DNA of 64,000 bases from contig OZ020518.1 in assembly GCA_963971425.1 (NCBI GenBank), positions 11,228,190 to 11,292,189 on the forward strand, in the 5' to 3' direction. The notes under the pieces are model-generated. The model did no database searches, was not told where the DNA came from, and saw nothing but the letters and a program-made list of their open reading frames with translations. The DNA comes from Bryoerythrophyllum caledonicum (Eukaryota > Streptophyta > Bryopsida > Pottiales > Pottiaceae). Every line of letters starts with the position of its first letter. Positions within the stretch are counted from its first letter, which is position 1. Of this stretch, positions 22,761-34,815 are shown one piece after another. A program made the translations under genes and the position numbers.

Positions 22761-25700
22761 CTATGTCAATTTCCCTAAGCACAACATTGTAAATTTTTTC
22801 ATGTCTTCATTGTGTATTGCAAAAATATTGCGATTGCTATAAAATTTCTTTTCAATTGCCTCTTGTAACTCCAGGAAAATATTATCTATCATGTATTTCA
22901 TCATGTGTCTAGGAGATAACATATTTGGTAGGCAACAAGTATAATCTTCTTGAACAATGTCCATCTTGCTTTCTTTACGCGTCAAAATGAATCTGCAATT
23001 GTCTAGCATTCTAAGGGCCTTACCACATGGGAGGGGGAGGAAGTTTCACAACTTCCTCCAACTTGGCACTAGTGCACGAAAAATATTCTTTTCCTCCGAC
23101 ATGGCACTAGTGCCTGGTAGTTTTCAATGGCAATTATTGTGCCAAGTCATTGCCATGTAGATTCCGTAGCAACATCCAATGCAAATTCCAAAGCTACAAA
23201 GTAGGCACATGTCATCCTTGCCACTCCCCGTACTTCCTCTCATGTGGCAACCACTTGCTAATTTGAACCACTGTGAGTCATCCAACTCACTGCCTTTCCT
23301 CTCGTGTGGTTTGGCCCTAAGTTTGCAAGTGTTGTAGTGGTAGCAACAACACACATATTTTGATGTAAAGCACAAACTCCAACGAAGCCACACATGTAAG
23401 ATTCCTTGATTGATGTTGCAAAAATGTCCATTCCCAAGTCCTTTGGAACAACAGACAAAACTTGTATGAAATCATGAAAGCAATTCTTCCAAATGGCACA
23501 TTATGTTCGGTTATGTTGTAGAGCTTATGTTCCACAACTTCAAAAACTAGCTTGTTGACCATGGGCACCTTGTCCCACATAATGAGCTTCATATGGCGTA
23601 TCATTTTTGCAAATTGATTGTGTTTGCTAATGTTGCACACAAAAGTTGTATCTAACTAAATTAGAATTTTGAATCTCGAATGAGCCATCTTTCCTTTGTG
23701 TGGCAACAACATAGCAATTCTTGAGGACGTGATATCCAACGCAACATGATTTTGCACACGTACGGACTTCATGGTAAGATTCTCCAAGTATGTCTTCCAT
23801 GTACTTCCTGGTCTATCGACAAAATAAACCTTGTCGGAGATGTCAAGTGCGTTGGATTGCATAATTCTTTTGTAAATGCACCAATGCTCGTTGTTCAAGA
23901 TTTTGACTTGTTGAACTTTTTTATTTTGTTGCGCGACATCATTGTCGTGCCCCCAAAAAATTAGCCGATATGCATGCAATTCCTCTATGGTAAATGTAGA
24001 TTGTGGCAGATTGAAATCGTCCAACAACTTCTTAGATTGTGCAAGCCGTGAAGTAATCTTCTTCAATGCAAGACTCTGAATCTTCTCGTATGATGGTTGC
24101 TCCATTCTATTGCACAAATCAATGTTTGCAGTTGTCCGATAAACTTTTACGGAACATCTCCCATAGTTTTTGTGTGTTTACCAACAATCCATGAGTCAAG
24201 ATGATTGCCAACGGGGTACAAAGTTGAGCATCGAACTACAATAATTTCAGATTCACGGAGAATTGCACCCATTATTCATCATTATTGTAAAGTCCATGTG
24301 CAACACATGCCTCCTTGAAATTATCATAAGGAAAATTCAATCTTCAAAGCTTGTTGTGCCTTTATTCATGTCAAAAGTGCCCAAGAAAGTATCTCTTGCC
24401 CGCTAAGAGATTCACGTCCCATGCAAATCCTCCCTTTTTGATTGTCTATTATTCCTGCGACTGCCATGTGAAGCCGGAAGAATAGTTCACATACGACGTC
24501 TCCCTAGCAAGCGGAATGCCAATATTTGCCACAAATCATTCCGCCAAAGTTGTTTTTCTTGTTTGACATGTGTTAACAATGTCCACAAGATCTTTGTTTG
24601 CATTAAACATCACACGTTGTTGATCAAGTAAATGAACTTCTAAAGGCTGAATTGCTTGAGATGCTTCTTGCATTGAAAACCCAGATAGCCTCCACACTTC
24701 CTCGAACGCAAAGACATTATTAGCAAGCATTGTGGTACTATTGTATTTATTTGTTTTCGAAGATTAAAGTTGCACGACTATGACCTTTGTACAGGTATTA
24801 AAAAATGTACTTCACAACGGCTATCAACAAACATGCATGTAGGTAAAAATCATCAATAAATCATTAAGTAGACTTTGAAAGATGAATGTAAGGGCGGTAC
24901 AAAAAGCTTACCTCAACGTTTATATGCATGTTGAACTTTTGATACTTAGTATAGGTTGTATGGTACAATCCAACAATTATCAACTAGACGACCTTTGTTG
25001 TCAACTAAAAAAGTTTGTCGCCTCTCCTCCTATATAGGGGATAGCCATCTTTGTCAATGTGTGTTTCGTTTTCAAAGTTGTGAAGTTATTGCTTGGTACA
25101 TGTACCATCTTCCATGTAAGAGCCCCTTTGATTTTGCATGCCGCAAGGCCCTTGTAGGAAGCAGCCTTTTAGTGTCTCGTACGTGTCATAGTGAGCCATT
25201 AAACTCGGAAGCTCGGCATGCACTCTTATGTTGATCCCGTCTTGATTCCTCAATTTTAACTCTTTGTCCAAAATCAATAGGATGTGCGTGTGCAATAGGC
25301 CCCTCTTTTTAAATTCATTACCCAACCATATCTCAATACCTTGCCAAATACACTCTAGTCTTTGAAAACTTCCATCAGCTTTATGAATTTTAAGTTGAAA
25401 ACATGTGCAACTAAATACGGCCAATCTTGTGATGTTTGTCTGCATTGCAATGCTGATGTTGATTCAAGCCATTTCAGATTACACGTGAATGCCTTTAAAA
25501 GGTTTGGTCGTCCATACATACGCACAAGGCCATGGCATCCTAATAAACTTCATTAATTTGACGTCGGCCTTCCCAAAAAAATGAGAGCAGTATCAATCTT
25601 GTCCAATCTGTGTCGCATCATGGTCCCCAACATAGAAAGCATCTACATAAAGTTTCCATTGCATGGCCCTCTAATTGTCTTTGAAAATTTTTAAGCGGTT

Positions 25701-26114
25701 ATCGTCAATGCACGCCCATGCGTCTACTATGTATTGCTCCAACAAACGACCAATATTAAATATGTTGTTGCAATTACGTTGGTGAAGCATGTGCGCGTAA
25801 AATTGCATTTGTTCTGCTCTCATGTCTATCCCTATGCCTTTGCTTCCAAGTGCATTTGGATCTACTTCCGTAAGCTAGGAGGCTTTAGCTTCAAAGCCTC
25901 TCAATGTGATGATAAGAGACCATCTTTGACGCTCATCAGGCAAGAGAAGCACGTAATGTAGTGGCAAATATGCATAATGAAAAGCTGACAATCGTTCTAG
26001 TGCCCCACCCACCCTCTTGGCAACAAGATCCATGTCAAACATGCTCCCATCGTAGCCGTCGCCAATCATACCGTGCCAACCTTGTCTACTATGATCGTAT
26101 AGTATCTTTGTCAA
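22761..26114 (-). mobile_element. Decayed Helitron (Rep/helicase remains)
   Basis: The - strand carries collinear, frameshifted pieces of a Helitron RepHel protein. In protein order: an N-terminal piece at about 26.1-25.9 kb with YLPLHYVLLLPDERQRW; a Rep region at about 25.4-25.1 kb with EFKKRGLLHTHILLIL and LQGPCG; a linker at 24.73-24.54 kb with VWRLSGFSMQEASQAIQPL; a helicase lead-in near 24.2 kb (TPLAIILTHGLL); the helicase Walker A region at about 23.8 kb (YFVDRPGSTWKTYL for a usual GPGGTGKT) and AHSRFKI; and a Walker B-like IMWDKVPM at about 23.6 kb. Helitrons move by rolling-circle replication with a HUH Rep. Many stops and shifts show it is long dead. Terminal TC and CTRR with hairpin were not located. 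Confidence 0.8.
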
Positions 26115-26562
26115 TCATACGATTGCAAAGCAAACAAACGGAGCTCTAAGTCCACTGTCAGTTGCTCATTTAATTGTTGACAAACACTTTTCTAAAGTTG
26201 TACACAAGGGTTGTGCTCTTGTAACATGTTTTAGAGCCACTCCATTGTAATGCCGTCCAAAAGTGAAAGTCATCATTCAATTATTTAAAGCAACCTAGTT
26301 ATCTACAATATATAATTGTGCAAACTTGTAACACCTTCTTTTTGCGGGTCAACTTTTCCATGATCACAACACATAGTTAATAGTAGATTGACTTCTGTTG
26401 AACCTCTCAAGATGATGCGCTCATCCAACCTATGGAATGCGCAGCAGTACCCACAAGGGAATGTCATCCGCTCTAGTTCATGTCAAAGGCTTTCAAGGAC
26501 CTCACAATTTATATGACGCCCCAACGGTAAATCCCAAAATGTCGTTTGAGGTTGATTCCAAC
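26115..26562. other. No gene seen
   Basis: AT-rich spacer between the Helitron remains and the minisatellite. It may include the Helitron's own 5' end, which would read as ...GA on this strand, but I cannot place it. Confidence 0.4.
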
Positions 26563-26847
26563 AAGTTTGAAGAATGTCCATGCATATGGCACATAGTTCT
26601 TGCTCTAATTGATTTCTGCAAGTTTGAGGAGTATTCATGCATATATGATTTTTGCAAATCCAAAGAACATCTAAGCAAATTGCACATTGTCCTCAGGCCA
26701 ACTGAGTTCTGTAAGTTTGAAGAATGTCAAGGCATATGGCACATGGTTCACGTGCAACCTGATTTCTATGGGTTTTAAAAGTGCTTCAGGGATCTGGCAT
26801 GCTATTCACAAGTCAACTGATTTCTGCAAGTTTGAAGAATGTCTATG
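26563..26847 (+). repeat. 57-bp minisatellite, in frame
   Basis: Units start at 26563, 26620, 26713, 26770 and 26828, giving lengths 57, 36 + 57 (a short and a full unit, with the inner border at 26656), 57 and 58. Each full unit begins AAGTTTGAAGAATGTC and ends TGATTTCTGC. Because 57 is a multiple of three, the + frame 26437-26778 encodes a 19-residue repeat of the form KFEECxxIWHxVxxxxDFC. Whether it is ever translated is unknown. Confidence 0.7.
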
Positions 26848-27579
26848 ATATCACTGAGTCCAATTCCTCCAAATTTTATAAGGAAAATGTAAGAAAAATT
26901 ATAATAAAACAAATTTAAGGAAAATATAAGCAAAAAATGATTTTTGCAAGAGCTAAAGCAAGTTACATTTAAATCTTCAAGCACTCTATGCATTCATACT
27001 CCAGTTAAAATGGAGTTTTAATCATAACTTAAACTAAATTGTAACTTAGGTTAACTTAGTATCAAATTTAGCTTAAGTTTATAACATGTAGTTCGAGGCT
27101 TGAGCACTACAATTGACGTCAACTACAATTAAGTACAATAAATTTAAGTGTGAGAATGATTAAGTGTATGAAACCCATTCATAAAAAGAAAAAGAACAGT
27201 AATTAAGTGCGCCCTAAAAATCATAGAATAATTTATTTCCTTGAGAGTATTTTGTTAAGTCTAGACTATTTGAGGCTGTTTTCAAGCTTTTCTTCATTGA
27301 ATACAGATATGCCCATATTTTTAGGAGTAAACCTTGTTTCCTTCAGACATAGTAAATATTCACCTATGTTGCTATGGTACATCCACAACACGATTTCACA
27401 TCACATCCTCTAACTTCTTTCAACAGAACATGAAACAAAACAGGTTTGTCAAGATAAAGAATATCCAACACTATGGTGTGAAACTCTCAACTTTTCAGTA
27501 CCACTACACGTATGATAATTTGGAGCTCAACAACTATTGACAAACCCGGGTACGTTGATGGGGATGGTCTTGATTATGT
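26848..27579. other. AT-rich DNA, no gene seen
   Basis: Only short chance frames. Near 27000-27080 there are several GTTTAA/TTAACTTAG-like words but no clear element ends. Confidence 0.5.
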
Positions 27580-27799
27580 TTAACCCGCAAAGGATTAAGG
27601 CATTCTAGAGGATCTCTACTCCATTGATTAAAAATTGCCAAAAGGATTTTTTTGAGAATGTAACCGTAGAATCTTTATCTCAATATATGAGATGATGTGG
27701 TAAAATAATTGTGAATTTTGATTGTACGGATTAAAAGATAATTGCAATCAAAGTGAAAACTTTGTCCCCCGGATGGACACTTGGTCCTTTCGGGGTTAA
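27580..27799 (+). mobile_element. TTAA-flanked MITE
   Basis: A 220-bp unit with TTAA at both ends: the left end is TTAACCCGCAAAGGATTAAGG and the right end is CTTGGTCCTTTCGGGGTTAA. The inner sequence is an opposite-strand relative of the MITE in GSH1 intron 14. Confidence 0.6.
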
Positions 27800-28072
27800 A
27801 TTGAAACCGAGAGCGTTAAGGTTGGGTGCTTTGAAACTGCCACATGATATACTAGATTTGTCCTCGTTGTGATTTCCAAATGTGAAAGAAAGAGCATGCC
27901 AAGGTGAAATTGAAATATGAAAAGAAAGAGAGCATGAGAATTTCATGTTGCCTTTCCCTACACCTATAATAGGGATGAGTAAATATAGCAATAGGAAATA
28001 TAGCAAACAATGCTCTTGGACCCACCTCCTTATACTTTCAAGAAAATTCTATGAATCCAGTAATACGTAATA

Positions 28073-29320
28073 CAGTCGGCTCTCTGTAAATGTTACTCGT
28101 CGGGAGTGGGATTTTGGTAACACTTACGAAGTTATAACATATAGCATTTATAGAACTAGATACCGACGATTAGTAACACTTACAAAAATAACACTTATGA
28201 AATACAATACTGATGGTTAGTAACATTTAAAGAAATAAACTTATGAAACTTGATAGTGATGATTAATAACATTTAATGAAATAACACTTGCAAGACTTCA
28301 AAGAAAAATCCATAACATATAGAGAATATGAAAGCTGAAAATACAAAAAACATAAACCATAATGCAACTTAATTCAACTCATCTAAACTCAACTAAATTC
28401 AACTAAACTAAGCTTTATCGAAGAAAGAATTCATAGTGGATTGATGGATATCTTCTATATGGGCAATTGCCACATCTTGCATAAGAGTTTGAACCAAGTT
28501 GATGCGTTTCATCTTTGCTGAAGGAATTTCTTCACAATATGAAGTGCACCTTCAACAGTGTCAAATCCAACCACCTCGTCTACCGCATCATTTATAACCT
28601 CATTTGCAACAATCTCCAAGTCTTCAGAAGGAAGCATGTCTAGGATATCCTCCTCACTAGGTTCATAGGGATTATTTAAATCAAAGTCTACCTCATAGTT
28701 TATGAACTCATGAGCATCCATAACATCGCTATCTTTTAGGTTTGAAGATAAAAGTGAAAGCCGACGAGGCATGCACCCATTTGGAAGTTTTAAAAAAAAA
28801 AAAAATTTAAAAACAGTCACAGTCAACAATCAAACCTCAACCTGGCAGGCCATGCATCCATGATGGGGTCGACGGCATGCCTCTTGCATGCAAACAATCA
28901 CACCAATTTTTTTTAAAACAAATAAATAAATAAGTAAATAAAAAAATAAAAATAAAAAATCACTATATAGCTTGCGATACCCTTCTCAAATATGGCTTGC
29001 AATGCCCCTCCAGATACTGCTGGAAGAATCCTAACAAATTCTTTTTTTTAAAGAACAAATCTTCTCAAGTTCCACAAAAGATATGGTATATATTCATGTG
29101 AAGTGATTTAAAATTTTAAAAACAAGTTCTATTCTGATGTTTTTGCCAAATGTAACACTTATAGAATCATTTTAACAAAGGGGGAGCGGAACATGTTATA
29201 ACACTTAACATATAACACTTACTAGTGTTAATTTTGAGGATTTTTTTTGGGAGCGAGATTTTTAGTAACACTTATGCGATTCTAACACTTATAGAGGTAA
29301 CATTTATAGATAGCCGACTG
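28073..29320 (-). mobile_element. pogo/Tigger-like (Tc1/mariner) deletion derivative
   Basis: TA dinucleotides at 28071 and 29321 flank inverted ends: CAGTCGGCTCTCTGTAAATG on the left and CATTTATAGATAGCCGACTG on the right. Words like GTAACACTTATG repeat many times inside both ends. On the - strand about 28829-28396 encodes the C-terminal tail of a pogo/Tigger-type transposase: an acidic PSEEDILDML segment, then EGALHIVKKFLQQR and a short helix ending SFFDKA before the stop. The catalytic domain is missing, so this is a 1.25-kb non-autonomous copy. Confidence 0.7.
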
Positions 29321-29454
29321 TACATGACATTCCTTCCTTTTGGGGCATAAATATAACTTTGAAGTACATGCCTTTTATTGTGACTTGCAAAATAAGTCAC
29401 GTAGCCTCCAACTACATTTTCACCCTAAAATGAAGGGGTTGTACGTTACATGTT

Positions 29455-29700
29455 TTAACCCTTCACTACCTAGGAAGCCTGAAATGGGACTCCGGAGGTG
29501 CTAAAACTCAATTTGCATGACATCCATGAGGAATTAGGCTTCAAGATAACAAGTTTAGAATTGCGCACAGATCACATGAACACTCTCCAACAATCACATC
29601 ATGATTTGGATTTATAGAACTCTTGGAAAAGCTAGGAATACAACACAAAACGCATCAAATACACTAAAATACAATGAATATCATGCCACATACCATGTTG
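29455..29700 (+). repeat. Dispersed repeat family B, copy 1
   Basis: It starts TTAACCCTTCACTACCTAGG and matches 34029-34275 over about 245 bp, with the shared word AACTCAATTTGCATGA and a shared ACACTAAAATA tail. The TTAACCC start resembles the TTAA-flanked families, but the other terminus was not found. Confidence 0.55.
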
Positions 29701-31096
29701 AATTTCACACACATGCACATTGATTTTGGTCTTAAATTCTAATTGGACTTTGTCTTTAAGACATTCTTCATCGTTTTGTGATTGTTGATCTCTCTCCTCA
29801 CAAACAAAATTTCCGTTTTGATTTGTACAAGGTCGGAATGCAACATTTTTGAATTGCTCTTATTCAAAGTAAAAAAAAATATTGCAAGAATATATTGATG
29901 GTAAAAATAGTACACCCTCCAAATCCATAGTTTTCACTACCAATATACGGTATCTTTAAACACTATAATTTATTCCATCAACTGTTGGATGTTGTGCAAA
30001 ATTTCCCCAAAGTTCAGGTCATGGGTTAAGTTCAATTTTGTAAGTTTAGATATTAATGTTAGGCATTGTATTTCCATAAAATCCGGTTCAAAGAAAAAGT
30101 TAGCGGAAATCTTGTCTTTCCATAAACATACTTGGGCGGTAAAGGTTTAATGTTATGCGGTGGTTTTACGGAAACCGCCGCCTATAATCCGTACAGTACA
30201 ATCTATATATGAAGCTCCCAAGTAATTTATAATTAACCCAGAGATTAAAAAGGCTGCTTAGATTCATGGTAGAATAGAACCTCTCATACAATTTCCTTTC
30301 CAAAGGCCTAGTAGAACTACTTTCAACTTTAATTTAGAGACTATCAAGCTCTTTTGGACAAATAAAAATTCTGATTGAGCAACCACCAAAATAGTTATTT
30401 ATTATGAAAATACTAATGTAGCACCATAGCAAGATTGTCATTCTTGAGACAAATTTTTATTTCATTTCCAAAAGTAAGATTTATCCCTCAAGACATGATT
30501 TTTCAAATACTTTACATTAGCAAAATAACATGGACTCAAATAGTTCTAGGTACAATTAAATATCACAAATAACTAATCCATTCCATTTTCGTTATATTAT
30601 CCCGTCTAATTTCCCAAATATTTTATTTTTATTTTGTTGAAGTCACTTTTTTTTGGCAAACTGCTATGGAAGAATTCAAAACTAAATAATAAAAAAAAGT
30701 GGTCTCTTATTGAAACTCTGGGTGATCTCACTAGTATCTGCAAAAACCTAAGATACAAACTCTATTATCCTGGCAAGAATGATGTCAAAGGTACTTCCGA
30801 GTACCATATCTCACTCATCATACATTTGTGACCCAATCACGGTGTAAGTTTGTGTCGTAACATATGTACATTTGAGTTTTATCCATTGACAGTACTCAGG
30901 CGGGTACCTGACCCATCATTGTGGTATCCCAGCACGATGTATGCACAAGCAGTTGTAACTGTTGGAAACAATTTCACACATGCCAGAAGTGTAATAACAC
31001 AATACTAAAACTTTGAACTTTGTTCATTTGCATTTGGACTCTGGTGACCCAAAACCAATGTTGCTGTAGCCAACTTTGAGTAGATCACCGTCTTTC
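29701..31096. other. Gene-free AT-rich DNA with a MITE A relic
   Basis: No gene. A decayed - strand relative of MITE family A is recognisable at about 30240-30370 (CTACTTTCAACTTTAATTTAGAGAC). A compact stem GCGGTGGTTT/AAACCGCCGC occurs at about 30160-30182. Confidence 0.45.
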
Positions 31097-32151
31097 TCAA
31101 CCCCTAAATTTCCTTGACAATTTCACACCAAAAACATCTCAAATCTATGAATTCTAGTTCAATGCGTAAGGAAGGAAACAAAAAATCGTATTTCTAGATT
31201 AAACCATAGAATCTTACTCAACACTTAAAACAATACATACTCACAAAATTTCATCAACTTTGACCGCACATATTGAAAGATTATAATGTTTGAAGTAGAA
31301 AACATGGTTCATTTTCATCCCTGCGTTAAGTGCATCTGCAGACTTTGACTTCACTTGATGTCATATTTTTGCACTACACAAGGTCTTAATTTTATACCAC
31401 CATGTTGATCATGATATTAACTTCATGTACACCAATTTTTAGAGGTAGAGAAGAGGTGTAGCATATTCAAAAAAATTGTGCAAAGAGTAGAGGTTCAAAA
31501 AGTGTCAATTCACATTTTAATTTTTTGGGAACAAAATATGTTTAGAACTATAATCCAAATAGTTGATAAGAAGGTTTAGGCCACATCTTTCAATAGAAAA
31601 AATGAAAAGTGAAAAAATTGAAGAACTCAAAGCTTTATGTCAAAAAGAAGAATTTTTTTGGTTCCTTGCCTGACAATGTGTGGCAATGTGTGAAATTTTT
31701 TAACTTGGGATAATATGCAGTCTCACAAAAGACAAGAGATGTTTTTTGACAACATGAAAGAGAAAAACATTACTTGCTAGTATTGAAAATTTCAAATTTA
31801 CTGGAGTGTTTTAGCAATAGTTTTTGGAGACACCTGATGTGCTGGCACTCGACAATTTATTCTTTAAGATGGCATAACTTTTTTACTATGAGTCCAATGA
31901 GAATAAAAACCGTACTCCCACATAGAAGAAGAAGAACGCCGGTCCCCGAAGGGAGCCGGCGTGAGTGAAATGTCCGTTCATTCCACCACTAAGTTCATGC
32001 CTACCAGGCATGGGTTAGTACTCCCACATACCTCTTGTCTTCTTGCATCTCTATACAAAATTTCAAGAGTTGTAAATATAAATTGCAAATATGGGAATGT
32101 GCCCGAGATTTGCAAAAGCTCACCTTGGGACTTTTTCCATTTAGGGATTAA
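31097..32151 (-). mobile_element. TTAA-family non-autonomous transposon, inverted copy
   Basis: It starts TCAACCCCTAAATTTCCTTG and ends CCTTGGGACTTTTTCCATTT with TTAGGGATTAA. It is the reverse complement of the family at 14404-15337, with GAAAATTTCAAATTT and caps such as GACTTCACTTG in inverted order. It shares the TTAA at 32148-32151 with the next copy, so two copies lie back to back. A GC-rich hairpin sits inside near 31930-31963. Confidence 0.55.
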
Positions 32152-33094
32152 CCCCTAAATTCCCAAGAGTCCCCTTAGGGACTCTGGAAGCTTTGGGCAG
32201 GTTCCTATGGTGTCAATTCATAACATTCATCTTTGAAATCTTCACTATAGATGGACATTACTTAATGCTTCATGTGAGTACAATTATCTCCTAAATTGAC
32301 AATTAATGGGAAATTATGGCATCTTAAAGAAAAACATTCCGAGAATGGGCACATCGGGCAACTCCAAATGTTTTTGCTAGAACAATTTATCAAATGTGAG
32401 ATTTTCAATACTAGAAAATAATATTATTTCCTTTCATATTGTCAAAAAATATAAAACTCTTTAGTGAAAAGTAACATATTAACCCAATCAAACAATTTCA
32501 CACATTGTCACACATTATTGGGCAAGATACCAACTGAATATATTCTTCTTTTCCCATAAAACTTAGAGATCTTCATATTTTTTACATTTTATTTTTCTAC
32601 TACAAGATCTGGTGTAAACCCTCTTATTGACCGTTTGGATTCTCATTCCAAATCATATCTAGTTTACAAAAAATTATATGTGAATTGAAATTTTTTGAAC
32701 CTCCGCTCCATGGGCATTTGTTTTTGATATGCACCCCTTTTCTACCTCTAAAAGTTGGTGCATAAGGAACCAACATCATGCTTAATATGATGGTAATGAA
32801 TCAAGACCTTGTGTAGTGCAAAATTTTCGACACCAAGTGAAGTCAAAGTCTGCTGATCCATTCAATGCAAGGAAGAAAATGGACTGTTTCCCCTAATTCA
32901 AACACAATAATCTATCAATCTATGCCGTCTAAAATTATGAAATTTTGTGGGAACATTACCCAATATGTGTTAATTGAGATCCTACGCTTAAATGTAGAAA
33001 TATCAGTTTTTGTTTCCTTCCTTACTTATTGGACTAGAACAAGGAGTTTTGTTGTGTTTTTGGTGCAGAATTGCCTTGGGACTTTAGGGATTAA
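32148..33094 (+). mobile_element. TTAA-family non-autonomous transposon, direct copy
   Basis: It begins TTAACCCCTAAATTCCCAAG and ends TTGGGACTTTAGGGATTAA, 947 bp, collinear along its length with the copy at 14404-15337 (for example TTGTGTAGTGCAAAATTTT and AAGTCTGCTGATCCATT). No coding capacity. Confidence 0.65.
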
Positions 33095-33444
33095 ATAAAG
33101 GAGGCATATACACAATTTTGTCCCCCGCCCCATACTTTCACTTGAGGGGACTTTTGTTGGTTTGTGAAAAGTGTACTCTACGACCAATGACTTTTTAACC
33201 TATGTATCAAAATATTTGGCAAGCTCTCCCTTTAACCCCTAAAGGTCAAAATCAGCCCGTGGACTTTAGGAATTAAATAAAGGAGGCAAATACATAATTT
33301 TGTCCCCCGCCCCATACTTTCACTTGAGGGGACTTTTGTTGGTTTGTGAAAAGTGTACTCTACGACCAATGTCTTTTTAACCTATGTATCAAAATATTTG
33401 GCAAACTCTCCCTTTAATCCCTAAACGTCAAAATCAACCCGTGG
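33079..33444 (+). repeat. 182-bp tandem duplication
   Basis: Two nearly identical copies at 33079-33262 and 33261-33444, offset by 182 bp (GAGGCA(T/A)ATAC at 33101 and 33283). Both contain GTCCCCCGCCCCATACTTTC and TCAAAATATTTGGCAA. The few differences suggest a recent duplication. The second copy runs on into a relative of the repeat at 63251-63484. Confidence 0.75.
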
Positions 33445-34028
33445 AGTTCTCTTCTCTAATCTACATGTACAATATTGTATTTAAACATGATGAGGTTCAA
33501 ATATTGAAATAACCTTCAACAGTAAGATGTGAGTTGAAGAAACTTCAATCCAAAGGTGTAAGTCTTGCTAAATTCTAACATACTTTTGTATTCAATAAAG
33601 TGAACTACATGCCTGTATATATGATTTGCGTTCAAGAGTTAAATAAATTGTAGAAGGAATTCTATCAAAGTCCATAGTAAGTAACCAATACAAATCTTTT
33701 TGTTATCTTCAACTCAATGATAACAATTTAGAAGCCCCTTTTTGTCACATATAATAGCCTAAATGTGTATTTTAATACTACAAACAAACACCTCGTTCAA
33801 CGCTAATAAGGTGCAATATTTATGTACAGTGTATTTATGAATAGAACTCTTATAAAAACAAATAAATCCCCTTGTTTTCCTTTCTAGGAGATTTACTTAA
33901 ATTTCAAAACAAAATCTTCCTATCTTTGATTTTTCACAAATGTTTCAGTCAGACCCACCAAATGCCAACATTATACTAAACTTCATATTTATTGTAATAA
34001 TGAGCTCTTTCTAAAGTCATCCAAAGCT
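33445..34028. other. Gene-free, partly repeat family C
   Basis: About 33460-33590 is the reverse complement of the sequence inside 63251-63484 (shared words AAACATGATGAGGTTCAAAT-like and CCAAAGGTGTAAGTCTT-like). No gene. Confidence 0.45.
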
Positions 34029-34275
34029 TTAACCCTTTACCGCCTAGGAAGCCCAAAATGGAACTCCGAAGGTGCTAAAACTCAATTTGCATGAAATCCA
34101 TGAGGAATTAGGCTTCAAGATATGAGGTTCAAATCTGCGCACACATCACAAGAACGCTCTTCAACAATAAGATCATGATTTGGATTCATAGAACTCTTGG
34201 AAAAACTAGGATTACAACACAAAATACATCAAATACACTAAAATATAGTGAATACAGTGAATACCATGCCACATA
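34029..34275 (+). repeat. Dispersed repeat family B, copy 2
   Basis: It starts TTAACCCTTTACCGCCTAGG and follows the copy at 29455 with scattered differences. Confidence 0.55.
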
Positions 34276-34445
34276 CTATGTTGTATTTGACACGGATGAG
34301 TTCGAGGAATCAAGCGATGAGAGAGGAGTAGCTCTCCAAAACCTAGTGAGGAGAGGTCTTTGATGTTAGGTGCAAATGCAATACACACAACAATGAGGGT
34401 TGTTGGGCTCATTGTGAAACATGGTGTGCACTTTTTTTGCTGCGG

Positions 34446-34707
34446 AATGGTGTTTCTATTATGTGTAGAATGTTGGGAGGGATAGCAAGTCCTAAATCTA
34501 TTGATACAAAGTTTGAATGGAGATACAACAACCTAGTCTGGTCTGGGAGAGTGGATCTTTAGCGGGGTTCTATATTGGTTCATATCTAGATCTAGATGTT
34601 TCATCCTCCACTTCATCCCTGGGTCAATTAGATCTAGATCTATATACCACAACACGATAGAAACAGTGCACACCAAATCCCTCCCCAACCATGATAGAAG
34701 CACCATT
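34446..34707. repeat. Foldback (inverted repeat) element
   Basis: AATGGTGTTTCTATTATG at 34446 is answered by CATGATAGAAGCACCATT ending at 34707, and GGGAGGGAT by ATCCCTCCCC. A second inner pair, TCTAGATCTAGATG and AGATCTAGATCTAT, surrounds the centre. It is about 260 bp with no coding capacity. Confidence 0.5.
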
Positions 34708-34815
34708 ATGAAGAAAGTCTATTGCTTATACCAAACACAAGACCCACGCCAAGATACAAGACTTGCTGACAAAGACTATTGATCTTCAATACCATCTGCG
34801 TTATTCATTGATATT

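Noticed and set aside
26437-26778. Minisatellite frame as a definite gene
   Set aside because: No promoter, start context or homologue; kept only as a repeat with an open frame.
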